Source: Actinoplanes sichuanensis (GTDB lineage Bacteria > Actinomycetota > Actinomycetes > Mycobacteriales > Micromonosporaceae). From it: a stretch of 64,000 nt of DNA. The notes below the pieces were generated by a model. It was not told the DNA's origin. It did not search any database and saw only the letters and a program-made list of their open reading frames with translations. Positions 17,601-25,658 of this stretch are shown piece by piece (position 1 is the first letter of the stretch; each line of letters opens with the position of its first letter). Location: the NCBI RefSeq assembly GCF_033097365.1, contig NZ_AP028461.1, forward strand, positions 9,052,001 to 9,116,000. Direction: 5' to 3'. The translations under genes were made by a program, and so were the position numbers.

Positions 17601-18410
17601 GTGCACCACGGGAACCACTTCTACGGGCACGCGCACGTGCTGGCCGGGTACTGCGGACTGGACCCGGCCAGTCCGCCGCGCATCGACGGATACCTCCAGC
17701 ACGGGTGGAACGTGGTCGACGGGCTGGGCGGCGGCACACCGTACGCCCCGGGCAGCACGATCTTCGTGTGGTCCGAACGGACCCGCCGCCGTGCCTGGTC
17801 GATGAACCGTCCGCTGGCCACCGTGATCGGCGCCCCCTTCCTCTACCTGCTGCGCTCCGAACCGGACGGTGCCTCGACGGGCACCCGGGAGGGGACGATC
17901 TGGTACCCGTTCCACGGGTGGGAGGGACAGAAGGTCAGCGGTGACCACCACCGGCTGATCGACGAGATCACCGCGAACGAGAGCGGCCCGATCACGTTCT
18001 GCCTGTACTGGAACGAGTTCGAGGACAACCGGATCCGGGCACTCTACGAACGGGCCGGGCGAGTCGTCTGCCACGGCTACCGCGGGTACATGCGGATGCG
18101 GACCGACGCGAACTTCCTCCGCGGCCAGCTCGCCGAACTGCGGCGACACCGGCGGGTGGCATCCAATCGGCTGAGCACCGCGATCTTCTACGGCGTCGCG
18201 GCCGGTTGCGAGCCCGCGGTGTACGGCGACCCGATGCACCTGGACGAAGAGGACACTCCCACGGCTGACCGGATCCGGCGGGAGTGGTCCGAGCTGCACG
18301 GCGCGGCACCCGATCCGGAGACCGCCCGGGCGATCGTGCTCGCCGAGCTGGGTGACGGCTACCTGGCCTCGCCGGCCGAACTGCGCGCGATCCTGGGATG
18401 GGCCGCATGA
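17601..18410 (+). CDS. GT-B-like glycan protein, copy 2 (candidate glycosyltransferase)
   Basis: 269 aa from a GTG (VHHGNHFYGHAH). Paralog of the gene at 1354-2181. Conserved blocks include GYLQHGWN, a WSERTRRRAWS element, YPFHGWEGQ, LYWNEF, VCHGYRGY and SNRLSTAIFYG..AG.EPAVYGDP. The last resembles the donor-binding half of GT-B capsule or sialyl-type enzymes. No signal peptide or membrane segment is seen, so it is probably cytoplasmic. Sitting inside the pse operon, it could transfer the nonulosonate or an intermediate. This is inference, and it could also be a different sugar-processing enzyme. Confidence 0.78.
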   Translation: MHHGNHFYGHAHVLAGYCGLDPASPPRIDGYLQHGWNVVDGLGGGTPYAPGSTIFVWSERTRRRAWSMNRPLATVIGAPFLYLLRSEPDGASTGTREGTIWYPFHGWEGQKVSGDHHRLIDEITANESGPITFCLYWNEFEDNRIRALYERAGRVVCHGYRGYMRMRTDANFLRGQLAELRRHRRVASNRLSTAIFYGVAAGCEPAVYGDPMHLDEEDTPTADRIRREWSELHGAAPDPETARAIVLAELGDGYLASPAELRAILGWAA

Positions 18411-19837
18411 TCCGGATGATCGGCGGCGAGATGCCGGAGTACGCCGAGGAGCACCCACCGGTCGGCGGCCTCCTCCTGCGGCACCTGCTGGACCGCCTGC
18501 CCACTGGAATCCGGGTGCTGGTCGCCGGCCCACACGACCCCGCGCTGATCGGCGCGCTGGCCGGCCGCCGGGACGTGACCTGCCTGGTCCGGTCCCAGCC
18601 GGACGCCGCCGCGATCCCCGATGTCCCGGTGCTCTGCGGCACCCTGTCCAAGCTCACCGACGCCGACCGGTACGACGTGGTGATCGCCCTCGACGGCGTC
18701 GGCCGGCTCTGCTCCCCCGAGGACACCCCGCTCGACTGGGCCGAATCGGTACGCGTCCTGGCCCGTGCCCTGCGCCCCGGCGGCACTCTGCTGCTCACCG
18801 TCGAGAACGAGCTGGGTGTGCACCGGCTCGTCGACCCCGGCGATCCGGCCTCGTCCCGTAGCGCGGACGCCTGGCACACCCTCGGCGAGTTGAGTGACAC
18901 ACCCGGCCGCCCGGACCGGTTGGCCGCCGCGCTCGCCGCCGAGGGTCTGCCGGTCACCGCCCTGGCCGCCGCCTGGCCGTTCCCGCAGAGCCCATCACTG
19001 CTGATCACCCCGGAAGCGCTGGCCGACGGGCCACTCGATGCGCTCGCCGCCCTGGCCGCGGCGGCGGTCTCCGCCGGCTACCCGGGCCGACCCGTCCTCA
19101 CTGATCCACGCCGGCTGGCCGCCGCGGCCGTACGCCGCGGAATCGGCGCCGAACTGGCCCCGGCCTGGCTGGTCGTCGCCCAGCGGTCCACCCGCCCGGG
19201 TCAGACCGCCGTCTCTCTGCCACCCGCGCTGATCGCCGGCCCGTCCGGCACCGTGACCGAGGTGGTCGGCGGGTCGCTTCCGGGTGGGCGGCTGCTGGAG
19301 GAACGGTTGCTCACCGCGGCGCTCGGGCACGACCTGCCGGTGCTGCGCCGGCTGCTCACCGGCTGGATGACCGAACTGCCGATGGCCGGCGCCGGCAACG
19401 TGCTGGTGGACGGCGACCGGTATGTCCGGCTGGACCCGGCCGTACCGGATCAGCCGGACGCGCTGGCCCGGTTCGCGCACACGCTCCTCGACGGCGGCTA
19501 CCACCACCCGTGGCCGGGCGTCACCGATGTGGCCCGGATGATCGCCGTGCTCGCCGGAGCGGCCGGACTCGACACCGTCCCGGAACCGTCGGGCAGCGCC
19601 GGACCACCCGGCCGGCGCGAGCAGGAGGCCCAGCTCAGCGCGCTCCGCGAACGGCTCGCCGACGCCGAGGACCGCTGCCGGTTCTTCGAGATCGAGCTGG
19701 CCAAGCGCGAGGCCGAACTGGGCCGCGCCAAGACACAGATCGCCGCGTTCAGCGGCAACCTCGGCTATCGCGCCGCCAAGGCCGGGCTCGTCCTGGCCCG
19801 CGCCGCCCGCAATCGCATCCGAAAAGGACGATCATGA
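18407..19837 (+). CDS. Methyltransferase-like protein, copy 2, with C-terminal coiled coil
   Basis: 476 aa from an ATG at 18407 (ATGA overlap). Residues 1-160 look like a Rossmann methyltransferase (VLVAGPHDPALI, YDVVIALDGVGRL, RPGGTLLLTVENE). The glycine-rich motif I is degenerate. A middle alpha/beta region (about 200-390) has LLEERLLTAALGHD and an HPWPGV motif. A heptad-rich coiled coil (about 405-445) and a basic tail follow. It is paralogous to the gene at 1-1354. Whether it methylates anything is doubtful. Overlaps at both ends place it firmly in the pse operon. Confidence 0.78.
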   Translation: MIRMIGGEMPEYAEEHPPVGGLLLRHLLDRLPTGIRVLVAGPHDPALIGALAGRRDVTCLVRSQPDAAAIPDVPVLCGTLSKLTDADRYDVVIALDGVGRLCSPEDTPLDWAESVRVLARALRPGGTLLLTVENELGVHRLVDPGDPASSRSADAWHTLGELSDTPGRPDRLAAALAAEGLPVTALAAAWPFPQSPSLLITPEALADGPLDALAALAAAAVSAGYPGRPVLTDPRRLAAAAVRRGIGAELAPAWLVVAQRSTRPGQTAVSLPPALIAGPSGTVTEVVGGSLPGGRLLEERLLTAALGHDLPVLRRLLTGWMTELPMAGAGNVLVDGDRYVRLDPAVPDQPDALARFAHTLLDGGYHHPWPGVTDVARMIAVLAGAAGLDTVPEPSGSAGPPGRREQEAQLSALRERLADAEDRCRFFEIELAKREAELGRAKTQIAAFSGNLGYRAAKAGLVLARAARNRIRKGRS

Positions 19838-20559
19838 GCACCCTCGGCATCATTCAGGCCCGGATGGGCTCCACCCGGCTGCCCGGCAAAGTGCTGCGCG
19901 ACCTGGGCGGACGCTCCGTCCTCGACCGGGTGGTCCGGGCCGCCCGGGCCAGCGGGGTCGTCGACGACCTGGTCGTGGCGACCACGGTCCTGGCCGACGA
20001 CGACGCGGTCGAGGCGGAGTGTGCGGCGATCGGGGTGGACTGCTACCGCGGCCCGGTCGACGACGTGCTCACCCGGTTCCTCGGCGTGCTGGAGACCCGG
20101 ACCGTCGACGACGTGCTCCGGTTCACCGCCGACTGCCCGCTGCTCGACCCCCGGCTGGTCGCCCGGGCCTACCGGGTGTTCGCGGCGGCCGACGTCGACT
20201 ACCTGACCACGTCGATCATGCGGACCCTGCCGCGCGGCCTGGACGTCGAGGTGGTCCGGGCGTCGGTGCTCAAGGAGATCGACAAGCTGGCGTACGACCA
20301 CCACCGCACCCACGTGACGTCGTACATCTACACCCACCCCGGGGACTTCGACCTGATCGGCCTGACCGTGCAGCCGGACATGTCGTACCTGCGGCTCACC
20401 CTGGACACCGAGGACGACTGGCAGCTGATCGAGGCGATCGTCGACCACTTCGGTGACGCGCCGCTCGCGATCCGGGAGATCGCCGACTGGCTCGGTGGCC
20501 AACCGGAGCTGGCCGAGCTCAACGCGCACATCATGCAGAAGGACCTGGAGCAGGCATGA
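19834..20559 (+). CDS. SpsF/PseF-like cytidylyltransferase
   Basis: 241 aa from an ATG at 19834 (ATGA overlap). The nucleotidyltransferase signature IIQARMGSTRLPGKVL opens the protein, followed by RFTADCPLLDP. This is the CMP-KDO/CMP-NeuAc synthetase fold of the SpsF branch seen in spore-coat polysaccharide and nonulosonate loci. The likely reaction activates a nonulosonic acid with CTP. SpsF proteins are poorly characterised, so another nucleotide-sugar role is possible. It is followed, with overlap, by a 30-codon ORF and then pseG. Confidence 0.87.
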   Translation: MSTLGIIQARMGSTRLPGKVLRDLGGRSVLDRVVRAARASGVVDDLVVATTVLADDDAVEAECAAIGVDCYRGPVDDVLTRFLGVLETRTVDDVLRFTADCPLLDPRLVARAYRVFAAADVDYLTTSIMRTLPRGLDVEVVRASVLKEIDKLAYDHHRTHVTSYIYTHPGDFDLIGLTVQPDMSYLRLTLDTEDDWQLIEAIVDHFGDAPLAIREIADWLGGQPELAELNAHIMQKDLEQA

Positions 20560-20648
20560 TCGACTGCACCGAGTGGCAGCCTCCGGCACCCATCCCTGAA
20601 CGCCGCAGACGAGGGCCGGGAGAGCATGCCCAGGCAGGCACAGCATGA
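20556..20648 (+). CDS. 30-codon coupled ORF between pseF-like and pseG
   Basis: The ATG at 20556 overlaps the upstream stop (ATGA), and its own stop overlaps the pseG ATG (ATGA), so it fills the gap exactly. The predicted peptide is Pro/Arg-rich (MIDCTEWQPPAP...ERRRRGPGEH) with no domain. Third-position GC is lower than in neighbours, with several A/T-ending codons. It may be a coupling ORF that carries ribosomes to pseG, or the remnant of a lost gene. Expression is uncertain. Confidence 0.45.
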   Translation: MIDCTEWQPPAPIPERRRRGPGEHAQAGTA

Positions 20649-21643
20649 TCTCGGTCGGGATCCGGTGTGATGCGGGGGCCCGGACCGGGGTGGGTCATCT
20701 CGTGCGCTGTGTGGCCCTCGCCGAGGAGTTGACCTCGCGCGGAGTCGGCGTGCACTTCCTCAGCGATCTCGGTGGGGTGGCGTGGGCCGAGGCGCAGCTC
20801 GAGCAGCGTGGGTTGCCCTGGCATCCGGCGCCGTACGACGAGGTCGGCCTGGTCTCGGCGGTTCAGCGGCTCGGGCTCGACGCGCTGGTGATCGACTCGT
20901 ACACGCTGCCGCCGGCACACAGCAAGGCGGTCCGGGCGGCCGGGACACCGGTGCTGGCCATCGTGGACGGTGACCCGCGGGGCCAGGACGCGGACATCTA
21001 CGTCGATCAGAACCTCGATGCCGTGCTCGACTCCGGGACGATCCGCCTGGCCGGGCTCGACTATGCGCTTCTGCGTTCATCGGTGCGCCGGCTCCGACCT
21101 CAGGCCGCACCGGTGAGCGCGTTCGACCGTACCCCCAAGGTCGTCGCCTTTTTCGGTGGAACCGACGCCTACCGTGCCGCGCCGCAGATCGCGCGGCTGC
21201 TCACGGCCGCCGCGGCGCCCTTCGAAGCGATCGTCGTCGCCGCTGACGCGACGTTGCGCGCCGAACTGCTCGCGGTCCCGGCCGGCGAAGGCCAACGGTT
21301 CGAGATCATCGATCCGACCGATCGGCTCCCCGAGCTGCTCGCCGACGCCGACCTGGTGGTCAGCGCCAGCGGCACCTCGACGTGGGAACTGCTCTGCCTG
21401 GGCCGGGCCGCCGCGCTGGTCCAGGTGGTCGACAATCAGATCCAGGGGTACGAGCGGACGATCGCCCGTGGCTACGCGGCGGGCCTGGGCCGTCTCGGCG
21501 CGTTCGACGAGAACGCCGTGACCACGCTGCGTCGTCTGCTGCTGAAGCCCGGCGAACGGACCGCCCTGGCCGTCCGAGGATGGGCCGCAGTCGACGGCCG
21601 TGGGGTCGAACGAGTCGCGGACGCCCTGCTCAGGGGTTTGTGA
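20645..21643 (+). CDS. pseG: UDP-sugar hydrolase, PseG/SpsG-like
   Basis: 332 aa. GT-B fold with the PseG motif RTGVGHLVRC including catalytic His18, IDSYTLP, FFGGTDAY, and the late VVSASGTSTWELLCLG donor loop. PseG removes UDP from UDP-2,4-diacetamido-2,4,6-trideoxy-L-altrose; SpsG is the spore-coat homolog. It is the last gene of the operon. Its 3' end overlaps the convergent oxidoreductase gene by 14 bp. No PseH acetyltransferase or PseI/NeuB-type synthase is encoded next to it. Confidence 0.9.
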   Translation: MISVGIRCDAGARTGVGHLVRCVALAEELTSRGVGVHFLSDLGGVAWAEAQLEQRGLPWHPAPYDEVGLVSAVQRLGLDALVIDSYTLPPAHSKAVRAAGTPVLAIVDGDPRGQDADIYVDQNLDAVLDSGTIRLAGLDYALLRSSVRRLRPQAAPVSAFDRTPKVVAFFGGTDAYRAAPQIARLLTAAAAPFEAIVVAADATLRAELLAVPAGEGQRFEIIDPTDRLPELLADADLVVSASGTSTWELLCLGRAAALVQVVDNQIQGYERTIARGYAAGLGRLGAFDENAVTTLRRLLLKPGERTALAVRGWAAVDGRGVERVADALLRGL

Positions 21644-22643
21644 CGGTGATGACGACCTTGCCGACGGCGTGGTTCTCCACGGCTTCGTGCGCCTCCGCGA
21701 CCCGCTCCAGCGGGAAGCGGAGGATCGGCAGCCCGGCCTCCTCGCCGACCCGGAAGGCGCCCGCGTTGACGGCTTCGGCGACCGCCGCGACCGCGTTCGC
21801 CTTCTCCTCGGGCGTGGTCGTGTAGGTCAGCACGAAGTCGAGGCTCGCGTTCTTCAGCATCGCCTTGAAGCTGGGCACACTGAACTTCCCGCCCACGTAG
21901 ATCGCGATGTTGCCACCCGGTGCGAGCACGTCCAGGTCGGTGTCGAGGTTGTCGGTGTTCACCTCGACGATCAGGCGCGGCCCCGCCGGGCAGACGTCAT
22001 GTACCCGGGCCACCACGTCCTCCTCCCGGTAGTCGATCACCGTGTCGGCTCCGGCGGCCATCGCGAGGACCGCCTTCTCCTTCGAACTGACCGTGGTGAG
22101 CACGGTGGCGCCGGCCCACTTGGCCAGCTGGATCGCCGCGTTACCGACCGCGCCCGCACCGCCGGCGACCAGCACGGTCCAGCCGTCCAGGGCGCCCGGC
22201 GCCAGTCGGTCCGGCCCGTCCGCGGCCACGGTCAGACAGCGGTGTGCGGTCAGCGCCGGAATGCCCAGATCTGCACCGACCTCGAACGGAATGTCATCGT
22301 TCATCCGCACCACCTGGTGGCGGGGCAGCACCACGTACTCCTGGGCGGTGCCGTTCTCCCGGCCGTAGCCGGCGTCCCACACCCACACCCGATCGCCCGG
22401 CTCCAGGTCGGCCACGCCGACCCCCAGCGCGTCGACCACGCCCGCGCCGTCCTGGTTCGGCACCCGGGGTGGGGACACCCCGTCCGGCACGCCACGGCCC
22501 GCCCTCGTCCCGGTGTCGGTCGGGTTCACCGCGGACAGCACGATCCGGACACGCACCTCCCCGGCGCCGGCCAGCGGCAGCTCACGGTCGACGATCTGCA
22601 GCACGGAGGCGGGGCCCGGTTCGGCGAAAACGGCAGCACGCAT
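21630..22643 (-). CDS. Zinc-independent NAD(P)H:quinone oxidoreductase (MDR family)
   Basis: 337 aa. Medium-chain dehydrogenase/reductase of the zeta-crystallin type: N-terminal GroES-like domain with VNPTDTGTRAG and PNQDGAGVV, then a Rossmann domain with VLVAGGAGAVGNAAIQLAKWAGA. It lacks the structural-zinc cysteines. It probably reduces quinones or enals with NADPH in the cytoplasm. Convergent with pseG; no functional link to the glycan operon is evident. Confidence 0.9.
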   Translation of the reverse strand: MRAAVFAEPGPASVLQIVDRELPLAGAGEVRVRIVLSAVNPTDTGTRAGRGVPDGVSPPRVPNQDGAGVVDALGVGVADLEPGDRVWVWDAGYGRENGTAQEYVVLPRHQVVRMNDDIPFEVGADLGIPALTAHRCLTVAADGPDRLAPGALDGWTVLVAGGAGAVGNAAIQLAKWAGATVLTTVSSKEKAVLAMAAGADTVIDYREEDVVARVHDVCPAGPRLIVEVNTDNLDTDLDVLAPGGNIAIYVGGKFSVPSFKAMLKNASLDFVLTYTTTPEEKANAVAAVAEAVNAGAFRVGEEAGLPILRFPLERVAEAHEAVENHAVGKVVITVTNP

Positions 22644-22726
22644 ACCCCCACCCTATTCGCGCTCAGCGGCCCCGCCGGGTTGCCGAACAGTAGTAACGGC
22701 AGTCCGCTGATTTCTCGGAGGTATCC

Positions 22727-23200
22727 GTGCCCACCGTGTTGATCGCCGACGACGAGGTCGACCATCGAGAGTTACTGACACTCGCCCTGCATCGGCTCGG
22801 CTACGACGTGGTGACCGCCGGCGACGCGTCCGGCGCCCTGGCTCGGCTGGCCGTGGGCGGCATCGACGCCGCCCTGATCGACGTGCGGATGCCCGGCGGC
22901 TCCGGCATCGAGCTGTGCCGCCAGATCCGCGGCTCGGCCGAGACCGAGATGCTGCCGATCATGGTGATCAGCGCCGACGTGCACCGCCACCAGATCATGA
23001 CCGCGTTGCACGCCGGCGCCGACGACTTCCTGCCCAAGCCGTTCAGTCGGGCCCAGCTCACCGCCCGCCTGGAGGCGCTGCTGAAGACCCGCCCGAGTGC
23101 CGCCGCCCGATCGGCCGCGGCGGCTCGGGCCGCCCTGCTGGCGACCCGTCACGCCCTCATCGAGGAGGCCTCGGCCGTGCCCTACCGGCACACCGCCTGA
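22727..23200 (+). CDS. Stand-alone receiver-domain response regulator
   Basis: 157 aa from a GTG preceded by CGGAGG. CheY-like receiver with IADDE, phospho-acceptor Asp52 (IDVRMPG) and Lys104 (FLPKPF). After residue 120 there is only an Ala-rich helical tail and no DNA-binding domain. It probably signals by protein contact. No partner kinase is adjacent. Its stop abuts the convergent S66 peptidase gene. Confidence 0.9.
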   Translation: MPTVLIADDEVDHRELLTLALHRLGYDVVTAGDASGALARLAVGGIDAALIDVRMPGGSGIELCRQIRGSAETEMLPIMVISADVHRHQIMTALHAGADDFLPKPFSRAQLTARLEALLKTRPSAAARSAAAARAALLATRHALIEEASAVPYRHTA

Positions 23201-24232
23201 TCAGTAGGCCGCGGTGATCCGCCGGGCCGGGCCGTCGACGGTGATCCGGCCGCCGTAGGGCAGCACCCACTGCGGTGCGGTGTGCCCGAAATCGACCCCG
23301 AAGACCACCATCGCCTCCGGGTTGTACATGGCCATCGCCTGGAGCACGGCGTCCCGCTGCTCGGCACGGTAGGTCGCACGCTGCTCGACCGGCCGCGGAT
23401 CGAACAGGGCGGTGCCCTTCGCGGTCGCCACCAGCACCGCCGGGAACTGCCGCAACAGCCCACGCTCACCCGCGTTGCGCAGCATGGTGAAGACCTCCTT
23501 GGCCGACGGCATCTCCTCCGACGTCTCCAGGAGCAGCACCGACTCCGCGTATCGCTCGGCCGGGTGGATCCAGCGGCCGGCGGCCAGGTTCCAGTGCAGG
23601 ATCTCCAGACAGCCGCCCCAGGACGGGCCGGTCACCACCCGATCCGGCTGGTGCCAGAACCACCCCGGACTCGGAACCGCCGACGGTGACCGGGTGAGCG
23701 CCTCGGGCCGGTCCCAGCCCAGTTCCTCCTCGCAGAACGCCTCGACCGGGCGGATCTCCAGCTCGGTCTTCTCGAAGAGGGCTGCCCGCAGGGACGTCAG
23801 GTGCTCCGGATCGACGCCGGCGCCACGGGCCAGGTGCACCATGGTCGAACCGCCGTGGAACGCCGGGATCCCGTGGAACCAGAGCCAGTTCAGCAGATTC
23901 GTGTTGTCCGAGAAGCCGAAGAACGGCTTCGGATCGGCCCGGAACACCTCGGGGTCGAGGTGCGGCAGCACGGTGATCTGGTCGTTGCCGCCGATCGTGG
24001 CGAAAACCGCCCGGATCGACGGGTCGGCCCACGCCGCCGTCAGGTCGGCGGCCCGGTCGGCCGGCGACGCGCCGTGCACGCGGGTGGTCGGGAACTCCAC
24101 CGGCTCCAGGCCGAGCTCGTCACGGATCCGGCGCAGGCCCAGTTCGTGCACGGCCGGGAAGAGCGCCGGCGCGGCGAACGAGGGCGAGAGGACGGCGACG
24201 CGGTCACCGGGGCTGAGTTTCATGCCTGTCAT
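23201..24232 (-). CDS. Peptidase S66 (LD-carboxypeptidase / MccF-like)
   Basis: 343 aa. S66 fold with GDRVAVLSPSFAAP at the N-terminus, the nucleophile elbow FGFSDNT (Ser108), a central GPSWGGCLEIL, the EEMPS region and a late VDFGH with the probable catalytic His. The family contains LdcA, which trims murein tetrapeptides, and MccF, which cleaves microcin C adducts. The longer insert after the nucleophile is closer to MccF. No signal peptide, so cytoplasmic. Confidence 0.88.
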   Translation of the reverse strand: MTGMKLSPGDRVAVLSPSFAAPALFPAVHELGLRRIRDELGLEPVEFPTTRVHGASPADRAADLTAAWADPSIRAVFATIGGNDQITVLPHLDPEVFRADPKPFFGFSDNTNLLNWLWFHGIPAFHGGSTMVHLARGAGVDPEHLTSLRAALFEKTELEIRPVEAFCEEELGWDRPEALTRSPSAVPSPGWFWHQPDRVVTGPSWGGCLEILHWNLAAGRWIHPAERYAESVLLLETSEEMPSAKEVFTMLRNAGERGLLRQFPAVLVATAKGTALFDPRPVEQRATYRAEQRDAVLQAMAMYNPEAMVVFGVDFGHTAPQWVLPYGGRITVDGPARRITAAY

Positions 24233-24263
24233 TGAACCCGCCCCGGCAACCGGGTTTCCGCTG

Positions 24264-24989
24264 TCAGACCGTCGCCGTGCCGAGCACCTTCCCGTCCTTG
24301 TCGGTGATCAGGATGGCTTCGACGTCGGCCGCCTTCGTCGAACTGGAGCCGATCAGTTTCGCCTCGCCGGTCGGGGTGTCGCCCCAGACCGCGGCCTGCT
24401 CGGTCTGCCCGCTGCGGTTGCGGACCAGGCACAGGAACGGCCCGTTGCCGCTGATCCGGCTCACATCCAGCGACACCTCGACCCCCCACGCCTTCGGAGT
24501 GATCTTGGCGTCGCCGGTCAGCCCGCTGCCGGGTGCCGGTTGGAACTGTGCGTTGAGCAGTTGCACGCTGGCCGTCGGCAGCGCTCCCGGGTCGTTGCCG
24601 GGCGGGTTGGCGCCGTTGGTGAAGATGCCGTAGGTGACACCCGCGGCGGCGACCAACGTCACCGCGGCGACCGCCAGCCAGCGGGCCCGGTTGACCCGGG
24701 TCTCCTTGAACTTCTCCGCCCGCATCCGGCTGAGCAGCGTCTCGATGTTCTGCGAACTCGGCCTGGCGGCCGGACCGACCGCGAGCGCCGCGCTGCCACC
24801 GAGATCCCGCGCGTCCGGCATCTTCTGCAGCATCTCCGGTACGGGTGACAGCCGATCCAATTCAGCCCGGCACTCCGCGCAGTCGGCGAGATGGGCATCG
24901 AGCAGTTCGGTGTCCGTCTCGTCCAGCCCACCGAGGAGATACCCGCCGAGCAACCTGTGCAGTGTCTGGTGGTCGTCGAGGTCGCTCAT
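24264..24989 (-). CDS. Zinc-finger anti-sigma factor
   Basis: 241 aa. N-terminal anti-sigma zinc finger (zf-HC2/ZAS) with HLADCAEC, one helix at about 105-125 (WLAVAAVTLVAAAGVTYGI) and an outer domain of about 115 residues like RskA C-terminal regions. It should hold the ECF sigma factor at the membrane until a signal triggers release. The ATG overlaps the sigma stop (ATGA). Confidence 0.9.
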   Translation of the reverse strand: MSDLDDHQTLHRLLGGYLLGGLDETDTELLDAHLADCAECRAELDRLSPVPEMLQKMPDARDLGGSAALAVGPAARPSSQNIETLLSRMRAEKFKETRVNRARWLAVAAVTLVAAAGVTYGIFTNGANPPGNDPGALPTASVQLLNAQFQPAPGSGLTGDAKITPKAWGVEVSLDVSRISGNGPFLCLVRNRSGQTEQAAVWGDTPTGEAKLIGSSSTKAADVEAILITDKDGKVLGTATV

Positions 24990-25507
24990 CGCAGCATCCC
25001 CATCTCCTCGAAGACGGTACGCAGCGCGCGTACGGCGTAATACGCGCGCGATTTCACCGTGCCCTCCGGCACCGAGAGTCTTCGGGCCGCGTCCGCCACG
25101 CTCTGGCCCTCGTAGTACATCTGCTGGATCACCGCCCGGTGTTCCGGCGACAGGCGTTCCAGCGCCTCCGCCACCAGCCAGCCTTCCACCATCTGATCAA
25201 CATTGTCTGCCGACGGCACCGAGTTGACCGCGTTCTCATCGGCGACCAGCTTCGGCCGGCGCTGTTCGGCGCGCCAGGCGTTGGTCACCACGTTGCGAGC
25301 GATGGTGAGCAGGTACGACCTGGTCCGTCCCGGTTCCGGGTCGAGGTGGTCGATGTGCTTCCAAGCTCGTAACAGCGTCTCCTGAACCAGGTCCTCCGCC
25401 TTGTGCCGGTCATTCACGTACCGGGAGACGAAGTTGATCAGGACGGCATAGTGTTCGGTGTAGAGCGCGGTCATCAGTTGCTCGTCGGGGTTCACCCGTC
25501 GCTTCAT
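24986..25507 (-). CDS. ECF RNA polymerase sigma factor
   Basis: 173 aa from an ATG at 25507; an in-frame ATG 16 codons earlier (25555) is possible. Region 2 carries YVNDRHKAEDLVQETLLRAW, and region 4 carries LSPEHRAVIQQMYYEGQSVADAA and VPEGTVKSRAYYAVRAL. Translationally coupled to its anti-sigma factor. Target promoters were not identified. Confidence 0.93.
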   Translation of the reverse strand: MKRRVNPDEQLMTALYTEHYAVLINFVSRYVNDRHKAEDLVQETLLRAWKHIDHLDPEPGRTRSYLLTIARNVVTNAWRAEQRRPKLVADENAVNSVPSADNVDQMVEGWLVAEALERLSPEHRAVIQQMYYEGQSVADAARRLSVPEGTVKSRAYYAVRALRTVFEEMGMLR

Positions 25508-25603
25508 CGGCGCCAGCTCTCCCCTCGGGTTCGGCCCGGCCACCCGGATGTACATCGTGGCATGTGGACCGGTTCAAGCGTGGCCCGGAAAACCTGGAAA
25601 GGT

Positions 25604-25638
25604 CGATGCCCGGCCCCCGAATCGGGGACCGGGCATCG
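25604..25638 (-). terminator. Terminator after neprosin gene
   Basis: Inverted repeat with a 10-bp outer stem (25604-25613 with 25629-25638) and a C/G-rich inner stem. It lies 21 bp past the stop of the minus-strand neprosin gene. Read on the minus strand it is followed by CCTTTCC and GGTTTTCC. Confidence 0.75.
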
Positions 25639-25658
25639 GTTGTTCACGGGGACGTCGG

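Noticed and set aside
16404..18533. 709-codon open frame on the minus strand
   Set aside because: Antisense to pseC and the GT-B-like gene, with biased composition and no recognisable fold.
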